From an uncultured Prochlorococcus sp. (lineage in GTDB: Bacteria > Cyanobacteriota > Cyanobacteriia > PCC-6307 > Cyanobiaceae), in NCBI GenBank assembly GCA_902620895.1, contig CACNJU010000001.1:1-64000 (forward strand): 64,000 nt of DNA, in the 5' to 3' direction. A program made the position numbers and the translations under genes. How positions within the stretch are numbered: position 1 is the stretch's first letter; every line of letters begins with the position of its first letter. Shown here piece after piece: positions 34,243 to 45,909 of the stretch. The notes beneath the pieces are model-generated. The model was given only the letters and a program-made list of their open reading frames with translations. It made no database searches and was not told the DNA's origin.

Positions 34243-35160
34243 ATGGACGAAGAAAAAAAACAATTATGGAAAAAAGCAATAAAATGGCCTCTTTATTCTG
34301 TTGCCATACTTCCAGTTTTAATAACAGGGGCTTACTTACTCAATCAATATGAAGAGGTAAAAATTTATAATTTGATTTCATTTACTTTAGCTGCAATTTT
34401 GATATTACTCTGGGAAAATCTAACTAATGATTTATACGACGCAGAAACAGGAATCGATGAATTTAAATTCCATTCAATAGTAAATCTTGTAAAAAATAAA
34501 AAAATAATTTCATTTATTGCATATACATCTTTAGTTATTGGTTTATTAATAATTTTAATTATTTCAGTATCAACAAGTATAAACATTTTTATTTTGGTGG
34601 CAGCTTGCTGCTTCTTAGGATATTTATATCAAGGTCCTCCTTTTAGATTGGGCTATCAAGGTTTAGGAGAACCATTATGCTGGCTTGCATTTGGACCTTT
34701 TGCTTATTCTGCAGTCTTAATTGCGTTAAATCCTTCTAATATTTACTTCGAAGATATTCCATGGAAAGTATCTTTATTACTTGGTTCAGGACCTTCCTTG
34801 GCAACAACTCTTGTATTATTTTGTTCTCATTTCCATCAAATTTCTGAAGATAAAAAGTATGGGAAAAATTCACCTTTAGTTCGCTTAGGGGCAAAAAAAG
34901 GTTCTCAATTTGTGCCTTGGATAATTTTTATAATATATATTTTTCAACTTTTCACAATAGTTTATGGATTTATTCCAGTGTTTTGCATCCTTTATTTGCT
35001 TAGTTTCCCTCAAGCAATAAGACTTATAAATTTATTAAAGTCTTCGTATGCAAAACCTTCTGCAATAAAAAATTGCAAATTCGTCGCAATAAAATTTCAA
35101 ACTCTTAATGGAATTGGTTTAATCACAGGATTAATATTTAATTACTATCTAAATAAATGA
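34243..35160 (+). CDS. menA: 1,4-dihydroxy-2-naphthoate phytyltransferase (UbiA family)
   Basis: Polytopic; ENLTNDLYDAETGID; GYLYQGPPFRLGYQGLGEP. Confidence 0.92.
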   Translation: MDEEKKQLWKKAIKWPLYSVAILPVLITGAYLLNQYEEVKIYNLISFTLAAILILLWENLTNDLYDAETGIDEFKFHSIVNLVKNKKIISFIAYTSLVIGLLIILIISVSTSINIFILVAACCFLGYLYQGPPFRLGYQGLGEPLCWLAFGPFAYSAVLIALNPSNIYFEDIPWKVSLLLGSGPSLATTLVLFCSHFHQISEDKKYGKNSPLVRLGAKKGSQFVPWIIFIIYIFQLFTIVYGFIPVFCILYLLSFPQAIRLINLLKSSYAKPSAIKNCKFVAIKFQTLNGIGLITGLIFNYYLNK

Positions 35161-36122
35161 ACTTAATATTTCAAAAAAAATCTTATAGCTTTAAGTTATT
35201 GGCCAAAGTAGAAAATTCTAAAACCAATTACCATACAAAATCGGGTTGGATAATTAAATTAATAAGTAATGATAAAAAAATAGGATTCGGAGAAGTTTCA
35301 CCGCTACATAAAAAAGACTTAAAAAAGTGTGCGAAACAACTAGATATGATCCCTGAGTATATAGAGGAATTTAATTTATCTGAGCAAATAAATATTTTTC
35401 ACCCATGCATTCAATCTGCAATAAATTCTGCATTAGCTGAGATCAATGGAAAAATAATTTTTAAAGAAAACTACTACTTTGATGAAATTGGTAAAACAGC
35501 CATATTGTTAAATCATGAAAATGTAGTTTCAGATCTAAATGATATTAAAAAAAGACATTGTGATATTGGAAAATCATTAACCTTAAAATGGAAAGTAGCA
35601 CTAAAAAATAACCATGAGGAAGAAGCAAAATTAGAAGAAATTTTAAGCAAAATAGGTAATAATATTAAGTTAAGAATAGATGCTAATGGTTCTTGGGGAA
35701 GAGAGATAGCTAATAGATGGGCTGATATTTTGAAAGATAATAAAAATATAGATTGGTTAGAACAACCTCTCTGTGTTGATGATATTGATGGACTGACAGA
35801 ACTAAACAAAAAAATTCCAATAGCTTTAGACGAATCACTTTTAAAATTTCCAACTTTGATTGATGAGTGGAAGGGTTGGCAAATTAGAAGGCCCTCTCAA
35901 GAAAATAATCCAGTTAAGCTTTTAAGAGAATTAGAAAATAAAAAAGCTTTAATATCTATAAGTACCTCATTTGAAACTGGAATAGGAAAGAGATGGCTCC
36001 ATCATTTATCTTCTCTACAATTACAAGGACCAACGCCAAAAGTTCCTGGTTTAGCAATGAATAAATTCCCTAATTCGTTCCTATTTTTAAGTGAAGCAAA
36101 AAAGATATGGGATCAACTATGA
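35157..36122 (+). CDS. menC: o-Succinylbenzoate synthase
   Basis: Enolase superfamily: LRIDANGSWGRE, DWLEQPL, IALDESL; ATGA overlap with menA. Confidence 0.9.
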   Translation: MNLIFQKKSYSFKLLAKVENSKTNYHTKSGWIIKLISNDKKIGFGEVSPLHKKDLKKCAKQLDMIPEYIEEFNLSEQINIFHPCIQSAINSALAEINGKIIFKENYYFDEIGKTAILLNHENVVSDLNDIKKRHCDIGKSLTLKWKVALKNNHEEEAKLEEILSKIGNNIKLRIDANGSWGREIANRWADILKDNKNIDWLEQPLCVDDIDGLTELNKKIPIALDESLLKFPTLIDEWKGWQIRRPSQENNPVKLLRELENKKALISISTSFETGIGKRWLHHLSSLQLQGPTPKVPGLAMNKFPNSFLFLSEAKKIWDQL

Positions 36123-37321
36123 AAAATAAAATTCATACTATTGAAGTTGAAAATAACGAAACTCAATCTGTAGAAAAAATTATTAAAAAAATTAGAGAGA
36201 ATAAAATTATTTACGTAAAAAACAAATTTTATGAAGACAAAGATGTATTAGATTCAATTACTGAAAATGGGCCAGCAATTATTTTAAACAGTAGTGGGAG
36301 TTCTGGAAAACCGAGACAATGTTTTCACCATTTAAATAATCTTAAATTATCTGCAACTACATCAGGTCAATGGCTAATAGAGCAAGGATTTGAATTACAA
36401 AACTGCTTAATTTTAAATACTTTACCCCTGAACCATATAAGTGGATTAATGCCAATTTTTAGAAGTCAAACTTGGGGATGTGATTGTATTAATATTTCTC
36501 CGAATTTGATAAAAAAAACTCGAGAACTTTTACTTTTCACAATTAAATTTAAAAAAAACAAAAAACACTTGATTACGTCATTAGTTCCCACCCAATTACA
36601 AAGACTTTTAGCTCAAAAAGATGGAATTAGTTGGCTAAAAATTTTTGATCTAATTTGGGTAGGTGGAGCTTCAATTTCAGACGAAACTGCAGAACAATGT
36701 ATAAAAGAAAAAATAAAATTAGCACCTTGTTACGGCTCAACTGAAACAGCAGCAATGGTTACGAGTTTAAAACCAAAAGAATTCTTAATGGGTTTTAAAA
36801 ATGTTGGAGAAATACTACCAGATACAAAAATAAGAATTAATGCACGAGGATTAATCGAAATAAAATCAGCCAGAATTGGAATCGAAATAATAGATTCTTT
36901 AAACACTGAAAATTTCAAAAATAAAAATGGGTGGTGGCAAACCGGGGATTTAGGTGAAATTAAGCAAATCAATAATTCTTACTATTTAAAATTTGTTGGA
37001 AGAAGTGATAATGCCTTTAATTCAGGTGGAGAAGTTGTTTTCCCTGAAGTAATTGAATCTAGATTAAATGATTTCATTATGAAAGAAAATATCCCAATTA
37101 ATAAATTCAATATTTCGAAAGTATCTAACAAATTATGGGGAAATAAAATTAAAGTAATAGTTGAATTTAGAGAACTTACAAATGATAAAAATATTGAAAT
37201 TTCTTTAAATTTATTAAAAAATTTTTCTCAAAGTTGGCCTAAACATGAAAAGCCTGAAAATTGGATTGTTAAAAACAAAAATAGCATTACAGAAAAAATA
37301 AACTATAAATTTAAAAAATAA
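36119..37321 (+). CDS. menE: o-Succinylbenzoate-CoA ligase (AMP-binding)
   Basis: LNSSGSSGKPRQCFHH, YGSTETAAMV, WWQTGDLGEI; ATG at 36119 gives an ATGA coupling with menC (track start is 36107). Confidence 0.9.
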   Translation: MKNKIHTIEVENNETQSVEKIIKKIRENKIIYVKNKFYEDKDVLDSITENGPAIILNSSGSSGKPRQCFHHLNNLKLSATTSGQWLIEQGFELQNCLILNTLPLNHISGLMPIFRSQTWGCDCINISPNLIKKTRELLLFTIKFKKNKKHLITSLVPTQLQRLLAQKDGISWLKIFDLIWVGGASISDETAEQCIKEKIKLAPCYGSTETAAMVTSLKPKEFLMGFKNVGEILPDTKIRINARGLIEIKSARIGIEIIDSLNTENFKNKNGWWQTGDLGEIKQINNSYYLKFVGRSDNAFNSGGEVVFPEVIESRLNDFIMKENIPINKFNISKVSNKLWGNKIKVIVEFRELTNDKNIEISLNLLKNFSQSWPKHEKPENWIVKNKNSITEKINYKFKK

Positions 37322-37324
37322 TAA

Positions 37325-37777
<453 letters not shown>

Positions 37778-37786
37778 TTAAAGAAA

Positions 37787-38974
37787 TTATCTATCAACAG
37801 ATCCCATAATGACATCTATTGAACCAAGGATTGCCATAATATCAGCGATTTTGGCACCTTTAAGAATATGAGGCAATATTTGCAGATTATTTAAATCAGC
37901 TGCTCTGATTTTGAATCTCCATGGGGTAACTTCATTATTTCCTTGAATAAATACACCTATTTCTCCTTTGCCGGACTCTAATCTTGTATATAATTCTCCG
38001 TTAGGAATTTTAAAAGTTGGAGCAACCTTCTTAGCTACATATTGATAGTCAATACCAAATATTTCACTTTTCTTATCTTCAGTCGCCATTCTTTGAGCTT
38101 CTAAATTTTCTGTTGGACCTCCTGGAATCATTTTGCAGGCTTGGCGAATGATGCTTAGTGATTGTCTCATCTCTTCAACTCTTACTCGATATCTCGCATA
38201 ACAATCTCCTTCTTTTTCCGAAGCAATCTGCCAATCAAAATCGTCATAACATTCATAACTATCGACTTTCCTTAAATCCCAGGAAACTCCAGAAGCTCTA
38301 AGCATTGGCCCAGATAATGACCAATTAATTGCCTGGTCTCTTTGTATTGTTCCTAGACCTTCAATTCTTTTTCTAAAAATTGGATTATTTGTAATTAATT
38401 TTTCGTATTCATCTATCTTAGGACCAAACCAATCGCAAAAGTCTAAACATTTTTCTAACCATCCGTATGGGAGATCACATGCGACTCCGCCTATCCTAAA
38501 GAAATTATTATTTATTAGCCTTTGTCCAGTAGCAGCTTCCCAGAGATCATAGATCATTTCTCTTTCTCTAAAAATATAGAAAAATGGAGTTTGAGCTCCT
38601 ACGTCTGCTAAAAAGGGACCAAGCCATAAAAGATGATTAGCAATACGATTAAGTTCGAGCATAAGAACTCTGATGTAACTAGCTCTTTTGGGAACTGGAA
38701 TATTAGCTAATCTTTCAGGAGCATTTACTACAATAGCTTCATAAAACATTCCTGCTGCATAATCCATTCTGCTTACATAAGGGACATACATTACATTTGT
38801 TCTATTTTCAGCTATCTTTTCCATTCCTCTATGTAAATATCCAATTACTGGCTCACAATCAATGACATTCTCACCATCAAGAGTTACAACTAACCTTAAA
38901 ACCCCATGCATTGAGGGATGGTGAGGTCCAAAATTGACCACCATTGGTTCTGTTCTAGTCTCTAGCTGAGCCAT
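37787..38974 (-). CDS. ndhH: NAD(P)H-quinone oxidoreductase subunit H
   Basis: [40 protein letters not shown], terminal [12 protein letters not shown]. Confidence 0.99.
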   Translation of the reverse strand: MAQLETRTEPMVVNFGPHHPSMHGVLRLVVTLDGENVIDCEPVIGYLHRGMEKIAENRTNVMYVPYVSRMDYAAGMFYEAIVVNAPERLANIPVPKRASYIRVLMLELNRIANHLLWLGPFLADVGAQTPFFYIFREREMIYDLWEAATGQRLINNNFFRIGGVACDLPYGWLEKCLDFCDWFGPKIDEYEKLITNNPIFRKRIEGLGTIQRDQAINWSLSGPMLRASGVSWDLRKVDSYECYDDFDWQIASEKEGDCYARYRVRVEEMRQSLSIIRQACKMIPGGPTENLEAQRMATEDKKSEIFGIDYQYVAKKVAPTFKIPNGELYTRLESGKGEIGVFIQGNNEVTPWRFKIRAADLNNLQILPHILKGAKIADIMAILGSIDVIMGSVDR

Positions 38975-39012
38975 TCGAAATTTAACTTCTAATCAAATCT
39001 TAGTCGAAAGTT

Positions 39013-39915
39013 ATGCAAACTGACCTATCTGATTCATCTTTTTTCAATCATCAATCAGTTATGACAGATGAGATTATGGCCTCATTAGAGTATTACCCAC
39101 TTATGCATAACAATCAACTTAAGGGAATAGACGCAACTTTAGGCGGAGGCGGGCACTCTTATCATTTATTGAGAAAATATTCGGATTTAAATATAATTGG
39201 ACTTGATCAAGATCCATTCGCAAGAAAATCAGCATTAAAAAAACTTGATGAGTTTAAAAGTAGGATTGATATAAGGGCTTCAAATTTTGCGGATTTTGTA
39301 CCAAAAGAAAAAGTTTCTTTTGTGATTGCAGATCTTGGAGTAAATAGTAACCAACTTGATGACCCTAAAAGAGGATTTAGCTTCCAAAAAGATGGTCCAC
39401 TTGATATGAGAATGAATCCTTTGCTTGATGTTGATGCAGAGAAATTAATTGAGGTTTTAAATGAAAAAGATCTGGCTAACCTAATCTATCAATATGGAGA
39501 TGAGAGATTATCAAGAAAGATTGCCAGGAAAATAAAAATGGATTTGAAGGAAAATGGAAAATATTCTGGAACAAAAGAGCTAGCTTACTCTATTGCAGGC
39601 TGCTTCCCACCAAAACAAAGATATAAAAAAATACATCCAGCAACAAGAACATTTCAAGCACTAAGAATTGCTGTTAATAAAGAAATTGAAGTATTAGAAA
39701 AATTTTTGCAAGTTGTCCCTGAATGGATTTTGCCAGGAGGTATTATTTCTATTATTAGTTTTCATTCACTGGAGGATAGGTTAGTTAAAAATTCTTTTAA
39801 GAATGATCAAAGACTAAAAAACCTGACAAAAAAGCCAATAACTCCTTCCGATCAAGAAGTCAAACTCAATAAAAGAGCTAGAAGTGGAAAATTAAGAATT
39901 GCTCAATTAAGATAA
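39013..39915 (+). CDS. rsmH: 16S rRNA (cytosine-1402-N4)-methyltransferase
   Basis: NHQSVMTDEIM, DATLGGGGHSYHLL, DLGVNSNQLDDPKRGFSFQKDGPLDMRMN. Confidence 0.98.
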   Translation: MQTDLSDSSFFNHQSVMTDEIMASLEYYPLMHNNQLKGIDATLGGGGHSYHLLRKYSDLNIIGLDQDPFARKSALKKLDEFKSRIDIRASNFADFVPKEKVSFVIADLGVNSNQLDDPKRGFSFQKDGPLDMRMNPLLDVDAEKLIEVLNEKDLANLIYQYGDERLSRKIARKIKMDLKENGKYSGTKELAYSIAGCFPPKQRYKKIHPATRTFQALRIAVNKEIEVLEKFLQVVPEWILPGGIISIISFHSLEDRLVKNSFKNDQRLKNLTKKPITPSDQEVKLNKRARSGKLRIAQLR

Positions 39916-39928
39916 GAGCCAATAATTT

Positions 39929-41074
39929 CTAGCGTAATGATCTGATCGTATTTGTAAGAATATGAATTGCTTTTTTTATATCTTTTGAATTAGTGCTTAA
40001 TCCAATACTTAACCTTATTGAAGATTCTGCTTCTTTAAAAGATCTACCTAAGGCTAGTAAAACATGAGATGGTTCACCATTACTACATGCAGATCCACTA
40101 GAACAAACTATTTTAGATTTTAAAAGTTTATGAAACTTTGCTCCGTTTAAATCCAATACAGTCAAATTTAAATTGTGAGGTAATCTTTTTTCTATGGAGC
40201 CATTAATTAATAAACCAGAATTATTTTCTAACAAACCCTCTAAAAGGGTATTTCTATGCAAAAGTAATTTCTCAGCATTATTTTTTTGATTAAAAACTGC
40301 TATCTCTATTGCTTTAGCAAAGCCAACTACTAAAGGAAGAGGTAATGTACCAGACCTGAGACCATATTCCTGACCTCCTCCAACAATTAAAGGCTCAAGA
40401 TTCATTTCTTTATCTATCAAAAGAAGTCCTATCCCTTTAGGACCATATATTTTGTGAGAACTCATCGTTATCATATTTACATCTGATAAAAGATTGTCTA
40501 AAGCCATATAACCTAAACATTGTGCAAAATCAGAGTGAAATGTTATTCCTCTCGATTTACATATCTTTGAAATATTTTCTATGGGCTGAATAACTCCTAT
40601 TTCGTTATTTGCCAACATGACACTAACCAGAAATGTATCTTCTCTTATTTTTTTTTTGAATTGTTCTTCTGAAATTAAGCCATCTTTCTCAGGATTAATT
40701 TCTGTAACCATAAATCCCTCTTTTTTTAGTTGGTTTAAGGGCTCCAAAACAGCTTTATGCTCCGTTTTTAAGGTAATAATATGTCCATAATTTCCTGTTT
40801 TTTTATAGAAATTTCTAGCAAAACCTAATAAGGCTAAGTTATTAGATTCAGTTGCCCCACTTGTAAAAATAACTTTTTTATTCTGAAGAAATAAACTTTG
40901 TTCTATTTTTTCTCTTGAGGCTTCCAATATAGCGCTTGCGTTAATCCCCGCCAAATTAGATTTATTTGCAGGGTTAGAAAATATCTCACTCCAAAAAGGT
41001 TTCATAGAATCAACGACATCTTTAGAGCAAGGAGTCGAAGATTGATAGTCTAGTAGTATGGGAGTTGATAGCAT
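39929..41074 (-). CDS. Cysteine desulfurase (NifS/IscS-like)
   Basis: LDYQSSTPC, FTSGATESNNLAL, SSHKIYGPKGIG, CSSGSACSNGEPSHVLLALG. Confidence 0.93.
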   Translation of the reverse strand: MLSTPILLDYQSSTPCSKDVVDSMKPFWSEIFSNPANKSNLAGINASAILEASREKIEQSLFLQNKKVIFTSGATESNNLALLGFARNFYKKTGNYGHIITLKTEHKAVLEPLNQLKKEGFMVTEINPEKDGLISEEQFKKKIREDTFLVSVMLANNEIGVIQPIENISKICKSRGITFHSDFAQCLGYMALDNLLSDVNMITMSSHKIYGPKGIGLLLIDKEMNLEPLIVGGGQEYGLRSGTLPLPLVVGFAKAIEIAVFNQKNNAEKLLLHRNTLLEGLLENNSGLLINGSIEKRLPHNLNLTVLDLNGAKFHKLLKSKIVCSSGSACSNGEPSHVLLALGRSFKEAESSIRLSIGLSTNSKDIKKAIHILTNTIRSLR

Positions 41075-41132
41075 TATGTTTAGTATATAAAATTCTGTTT
41101 ATTACTAGAAAATCAAATTAAAGAATTAAAAA

Positions 41133-41861
41133 ATGAATGAAATTAATCAAATAAATAATGAACCAGTAAGAAAATCAAGAATTTTATTAGTTGATGATGA
41201 GCCTGGTTTAAGAACAGCTGTTAAAACATTTCTAGAAGATGAAGGCTTTGAAATATTTATTGCAGTTGATGGAGAGGATGGTTGGGAAAAAGCTCAAAAA
41301 GTCTTCCCCGATTTAATAATTAGCGATGTTATGATGCCTCGAGCCAACGGTTATGCTTTATTAGAAAAAATTAGAGAGGATGAAAAATTAGGAGGAACTC
41401 CAGTAATTTTTCTAACTGCAAAAGGAATGACCCTAGACAGAACAGAAGGTTATCTTGCAGGAGTTGATGATTATATTTCCAAACCTTTCGATCCCGATGA
41501 ATTAGCTGCAAGAGTAAAAAATGTAATCAACAGACAAGAACGATTATTAAAAGAAGCGGCACGATTCGCAGATATTGACGTAAGCAAAATGGCAAAACAA
41601 ATTACTGAAATAAAATCTATGCTCACAGACCAAAACCAGACTAATCCAGAAAATAAAATAAATCTTCCTAGTTTCACACCTAGAGAAGCAAGTGTGCTTC
41701 AACTAGTAGCAGAGGGACTGATGAACAAAGAAATTGCAAGACAGCTTGAAACATCTATTAGAAATGTTGAGAAATATGTAAGTAGACTTTTTATCAAAAC
41801 AGGTACATCAAGCCGAACAGAATTAGTTCGTTATGCACTTGAAAATCATTTAGTAAAATAA
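41133..41861 (+). CDS. NarL/LuxR-type two-component response regulator (Ycf29-like)
   Basis: Receiver ILLVDDEPGLRTAV…LIISDVMMPRANGYALL…DDYISKPFDPDEL; HTH FTPREASVLQLVAEGLMNKEIARQL. Confidence 0.9.
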   Translation: MNEINQINNEPVRKSRILLVDDEPGLRTAVKTFLEDEGFEIFIAVDGEDGWEKAQKVFPDLIISDVMMPRANGYALLEKIREDEKLGGTPVIFLTAKGMTLDRTEGYLAGVDDYISKPFDPDELAARVKNVINRQERLLKEAARFADIDVSKMAKQITEIKSMLTDQNQTNPENKINLPSFTPREASVLQLVAEGLMNKEIARQLETSIRNVEKYVSRLFIKTGTSSRTELVRYALENHLVK

Positions 41862-41862
41862 A

Positions 41863-42564
41863 TTATTTAATTTTTTCGAATTCAATTAGTTTTGAAAAAT
41901 AAAAAGGAGCTTGATTTAATTTCTTTTTAACAACTTTAAAACCTCTTTCTTTGGCAGCATTAATAATACCCTTTTCTTTCAATGTATATGCTCTTGTAGT
42001 TTTACTTGGCCCAGGAAATAATTTTCCAATATTTTTTAGAACAGCAAGAACTGGGGTATAAGGAGCAAAGCTAACGATTAGTTTTTCTTTGCTTAAATCG
42101 CATAGGTGTTGGACCATTTCTTCTGCGACCGGTTGAGGATAATGAATAAATACATCCAAACAAACTACAACATCAAATAAACCTTTTAATTTTTCCAGAT
42201 CACAAACTTCATATTTTATTTTACTTTGATTCAAACCTAATTCATGAATGCGTTTTTTTGTTTCTTTAATCATTTCAGAAGAAATATCGCTCATCTGTAG
42301 TTCTTTTATACCGAGTCTTAGTAAAGGTATGGAAAGACTTCCTACACCACAGCCTGCATCACAATAACTTTTTTTTGTTAGTTCAGGATAATTTTTGATG
42401 TATGAAACTACATCATCTACAGTTTTTTGATGTCCTTTCCTAATATTTTTCTGAACTGTATTAATTTCATCAGATTTGCTATAAATTTTATTCCATCTCT
42501 CAAAGCCAGTACCATTAAAATACTCCCTGACTTCACTTTTTTCGATAATCTTATTTGACGTCAT
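41863..42564 (-). CDS. chlM: Mg-protoporphyrin IX O-methyltransferase
   Basis: VREYFNGTGFERWNKIYSKSDEINTVQKNIRKGHQKTVDDV; SAM motif YCDAGCGVGSLSIPLL. Confidence 0.95.
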   Translation of the reverse strand: MTSNKIIEKSEVREYFNGTGFERWNKIYSKSDEINTVQKNIRKGHQKTVDDVVSYIKNYPELTKKSYCDAGCGVGSLSIPLLRLGIKELQMSDISSEMIKETKKRIHELGLNQSKIKYEVCDLEKLKGLFDVVVCLDVFIHYPQPVAEEMVQHLCDLSKEKLIVSFAPYTPVLAVLKNIGKLFPGPSKTTRAYTLKEKGIINAAKERGFKVVKKKLNQAPFYFSKLIEFEKIK

Positions 42565-42653
42565 AATATTCTATGAAAATTTATTCTTTTCATACTAACT
42601 AACTGGCACCAAATTAATTGCGCGCCATTATAGGAAAGAATTGATTTGTTATT

Positions 42654-43190
42654 TTGTCAGAATTGAATTCTAAAGAAATTTATAAAATTGCTGTCGTAAT
42701 GGGTAGTGATTCAGATCTAAATACATTGAAACCAGCCATTGATATTTTAAGAGAATTTAGAATAAAAACTGAAGTTTGTATACTTTCTGCTCATCGAACA
42801 CCAATTGAAATGATGGAATATGCAAAAAATGCAGAATCAGAAAACATAAAAGTAATAATTGCCGGTGCTGGGGGTGCTGCTCATCTTCCAGGGATGCTGG
42901 CATCCATAACTTGCATTCCTGTAATTGGAGTACCAGTAGAGAGTAAGACACTGAAGGGGATTGACTCTCTTTTATCAATCGTTCAAATGCCCTCTGGAAT
43001 TCCAGTTGCAACAGTTGCAATTAATGGAGGACAGAATGCTGGATTATTGGCAATAGGGATGGTTAGTTTATTTGATGAATCCATAAAGAAAAATTTAAAA
43101 GAATTCCGAGAAAATCTACATACACAGGTAAGAAATAAAAATAATAAGTTATCAACTATTGGACCTGATAATTATCTTCAAAATAAATGA
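42654..43190 (+). CDS. purE: N5-carboxyaminoimidazole ribonucleotide mutase
   Basis: VVMGSDSDLNTLKPA, SAHRTP, IAGAGGAAHLPGMLAS; TTG start. Confidence 0.95.
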   Translation: MSELNSKEIYKIAVVMGSDSDLNTLKPAIDILREFRIKTEVCILSAHRTPIEMMEYAKNAESENIKVIIAGAGGAAHLPGMLASITCIPVIGVPVESKTLKGIDSLLSIVQMPSGIPVATVAINGGQNAGLLAIGMVSLFDESIKKNLKEFRENLHTQVRNKNNKLSTIGPDNYLQNK

Positions 43191-43205
43191 ACTAATATTT
43201 TTCTA

Positions 43206-43844
43206 TTAGGCCTTATTAAGAAAGTTTTCTTTTTTGAGGTAGTTAATAACTTTTTCAACGGAATCATTTAAATCTAACGAACCTGTATCAACAACAATTT
43301 CAGGATTATGAGGAGCTTCATATGGACTAGAAATCCCTGTAAATTCCTTTATTTCACCCAAACGAGCTTTCTTATAAAGACCTTTAGTATCCCTATTTTC
43401 ACAAACTGTGATATCAGCAGAACAATAAACTTCAATAAAATCCTTAGATCCAATAATTTTTCTCACCTTATCTCTATCGCTAATAAATGGCGAAACAAAT
43501 GCTGTAATAGTTATTATCCCAGCATTCATAAATAAATTCGCAACTTCACCAATTCTTCTTATATTTTCTTCTCTATCTTCATCCGAAAAACCAAGATCTT
43601 TACATAAACCGTGCCTTATATTATCTCCATCCAACACATAAGTCGAAAAACCATCTAAGTGTAAAACTTCATTTAAAGCGTTAGCCAAAGTACTTTTACC
43701 AGAACCAGATAAACCGGTAAACCAGATAACCATACCTTTATGACCTCTCATGTTCTCTAACTTTTCTCTATCAATAGTTAAGTTGTGCCATTTTATATTG
43801 GTTGACTTTTTTTGATCTTGTTCTTTCATTTTTTGCATCATCAA
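43206..43844 (-). CDS. cysC: Adenylylsulfate kinase
   Basis: VIWFTGLSGSGKSTLANAL, VLDGDNIRHGLCKDLGFS, FTGISSPYEAP. Confidence 0.97.
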   Translation of the reverse strand: MMMQKMKEQDQKKSTNIKWHNLTIDREKLENMRGHKGMVIWFTGLSGSGKSTLANALNEVLHLDGFSTYVLDGDNIRHGLCKDLGFSDEDREENIRRIGEVANLFMNAGIITITAFVSPFISDRDKVRKIIGSKDFIEVYCSADITVCENRDTKGLYKKARLGEIKEFTGISSPYEAPHNPEIVVDTGSLDLNDSVEKVINYLKKENFLNKA

Positions 43845-43870
43845 AATTAAAAACTATCTTAACCCTTGCT

Positions 43871-44191
43871 TCATAAATTATGAAATCCCTCTTTACGAAG
43901 AAACTCAATTGATTTCGATACCATATCACCCTGTAACTGGATATCTCTATCAATCAATGTTCCTCCAGTCCCACAAAAAACTTTAATTTTTTTTAGTAAT
44001 TCTTTTAATAAGATTTCATCATCAGCGCCTAAACCTCTAATTAAAGTTACGGTCTTTCCCTTTTTACCTTTTTTTTGTTTTGAAATATTTATTTTTAATT
44101 TTTTATTAAAAGTTTCTACTTTAGCTGTTTCTTCTGATTTTTTTTCTTGATTATCAAATTCGATCCAATTCTTTTTTCCCATTATTTTCAA
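43871..44191 (-). CDS. SUI1/YciH-family translation factor
   Basis: KKGKTVTLIRGLGADDEILLKELLKKIKVFCGTGGTLIDRDIQLQGDM. Confidence 0.92.
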   Translation of the reverse strand: MKIMGKKNWIEFDNQEKKSEETAKVETFNKKLKINISKQKKGKKGKTVTLIRGLGADDEILLKELLKKIKVFCGTGGTLIDRDIQLQGDMVSKSIEFLRKEGFHNL

Positions 44192-44230
44192 TATAATCTA
44201 TAGTTAGTTAATAATTATTCTATAGAAAAA

Positions 44231-45475
44231 GTGGTAAGTACATTTTCTCGCAAAGATCAGAACTATAAAAATGACGATTTAAATCAACCCTCCAAAGAGG
44301 GAAGATTTGGAAAATATGGTGGTCAATATGTTCCTGAAACGCTAATGCCTGCTCTTTTTGAGCTTGAAACAGCTGCATCTAATGCATGGAAAGATAAACT
44401 TTTTGTAGAAGAATTAAATCATCTCCTTAAGACTTATGTAGGAAGAGAAACACCACTTTATGAAGCCAAAAGACTTACTGAACATTACAAAACTAAACAA
44501 GCAACTCCTAGAATATGGCTTAAAAGAGAAGATTTAAATCATACTGGGGCTCACAAAATTAATAATGCCCTTGGACAAGCTTTACTTGCAATAAGAATGG
44601 GCAAAAAAAGAATAATTGCAGAAACTGGAGCAGGTCAGCACGGAGTTGCTACTGCTACTGTTTGTGCGAGATTTGGCTTGAAATGTATTATCTACATGGG
44701 TGCTGAAGATATAAAAAGGCAATCCCTTAACGTTTTCAGAATGAAACTTCTAGGAGCTGAAGTTAAAGTTGTAAATTCTGGAACAGCAACACTTAAGGAT
44801 GCCACTAGTGAAGCCATTAGAGATTGGGTTTCTAATGTCGAAACCACACACTACATTTTAGGATCTGTTGCCGGCCCACACCCTTTCCCAAAGATTGTGC
44901 GTGATTTTCATGCAGTTATCGGTGAAGAAACTAAAAAACAATGTTTAGAATCATTTGGATCTTTTCCCGATATTTTGCTTGCTTGTGTAGGTGGGGGATC
45001 AAATGCAATGGGGCTTTTCCATCCTTTTGTTAAAGAAACTTCTGTGCGTCTTATTGGTGTTGAAGCAGCAGGAAACGGAGTTGATACTGACAAACATGCT
45101 GCCACTATCACTAAAGGATCAGTTGGAATTTTGCATGGATCAATGAGTCTTCTCTTGCAAGATGATAATGGTCAAGTACAAGAAGCTCACTCAATAAGTG
45201 CAGGTTTAGATTACCCTGGAGTAGGACCTGAACATAGCCATTTAAAAGAAATAGGTAGAGCAGAATATGGATCAGTCACAGATCAAGAAGCTTTAGACGC
45301 TTTAAAACTTGTAAGTGAACTAGAAGGAATTATTCCTGCACTTGAAACTTCCCATGCCTTTGCTTGGTTAGATAAATTATGCCCTACTCTTGAAAAAGAT
45401 ACTCATATAGTTATCAATTGCTCTGGAAGAGGCGACAAAGATGTTAATACTGTTGCATCTTCATTAGATATTTAA
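44231..45475 (+). CDS. trpB: Tryptophan synthase beta subunit
   Basis: [58 protein letters not shown] start. Confidence 0.98.
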   Translation: MVSTFSRKDQNYKNDDLNQPSKEGRFGKYGGQYVPETLMPALFELETAASNAWKDKLFVEELNHLLKTYVGRETPLYEAKRLTEHYKTKQATPRIWLKREDLNHTGAHKINNALGQALLAIRMGKKRIIAETGAGQHGVATATVCARFGLKCIIYMGAEDIKRQSLNVFRMKLLGAEVKVVNSGTATLKDATSEAIRDWVSNVETTHYILGSVAGPHPFPKIVRDFHAVIGEETKKQCLESFGSFPDILLACVGGGSNAMGLFHPFVKETSVRLIGVEAAGNGVDTDKHAATITKGSVGILHGSMSLLLQDDNGQVQEAHSISAGLDYPGVGPEHSHLKEIGRAEYGSVTDQEALDALKLVSELEGIIPALETSHAFAWLDKLCPTLEKDTHIVINCSGRGDKDVNTVASSLDI

Positions 45476-45826
45476 TCAATATCTTGGTATTGATGGGTCA
45501 ATATATCTACTCCATCCATCAATACCCTCCTCCAAATTCCATATTTCGCTCACAATATTATTATCCAAGCACCATTGAGAAAAGTTATAACTTCTTATTC
45601 CTGCATGACAGGTAACTACAATTTCTCTATCTAATAAACCAGCAAATATTTCTTCAACATATTCAGATGTAACTTTACTAATTGGTATATGTAAAAATTC
45701 TTTTGAGAAACGAGCCAGTTCAAGCTCTGACTGTTCTCTTACATCAATCAAGACTGGATCTTCTTTCTCAGAATTAAACCAATCATTTAGACTAGAAGCA
45801 TTTATAGATTTTGGATAACTTCCCAA
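45476..45826 (-). CDS. Rhodanese-like sulfurtransferase
   Basis: VLIDVREQSELELARF, VVTCHAGIRSYNFSQWCLDNN. Confidence 0.93.
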   Translation of the reverse strand: MGSYPKSINASSLNDWFNSEKEDPVLIDVREQSELELARFSKEFLHIPISKVTSEYVEEIFAGLLDREIVVTCHAGIRSYNFSQWCLDNNIVSEIWNLEEGIDGWSRYIDPSIPRY

Positions 45827-45909
45827 TTTGTAGGATAAATTATGTGTTATTTACAATTTAATAAATTAAGTTGCAGGAGAAAGTTTATTGTTAAAAATAA
45901 AAATAAACA

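Noticed and set aside
42604-42621. TGGCAC…TTGC resembling a sigma-54 promoter upstream of purE
   Set aside because: Spacing is N8 and not the required N5, and cyanobacteria lack sigma-54.
43771-43953. 60-aa minus ORF overlapping cysC and the SUI1 gene
   Set aside because: Out of frame with both strong genes and lacks a protein-like pattern.
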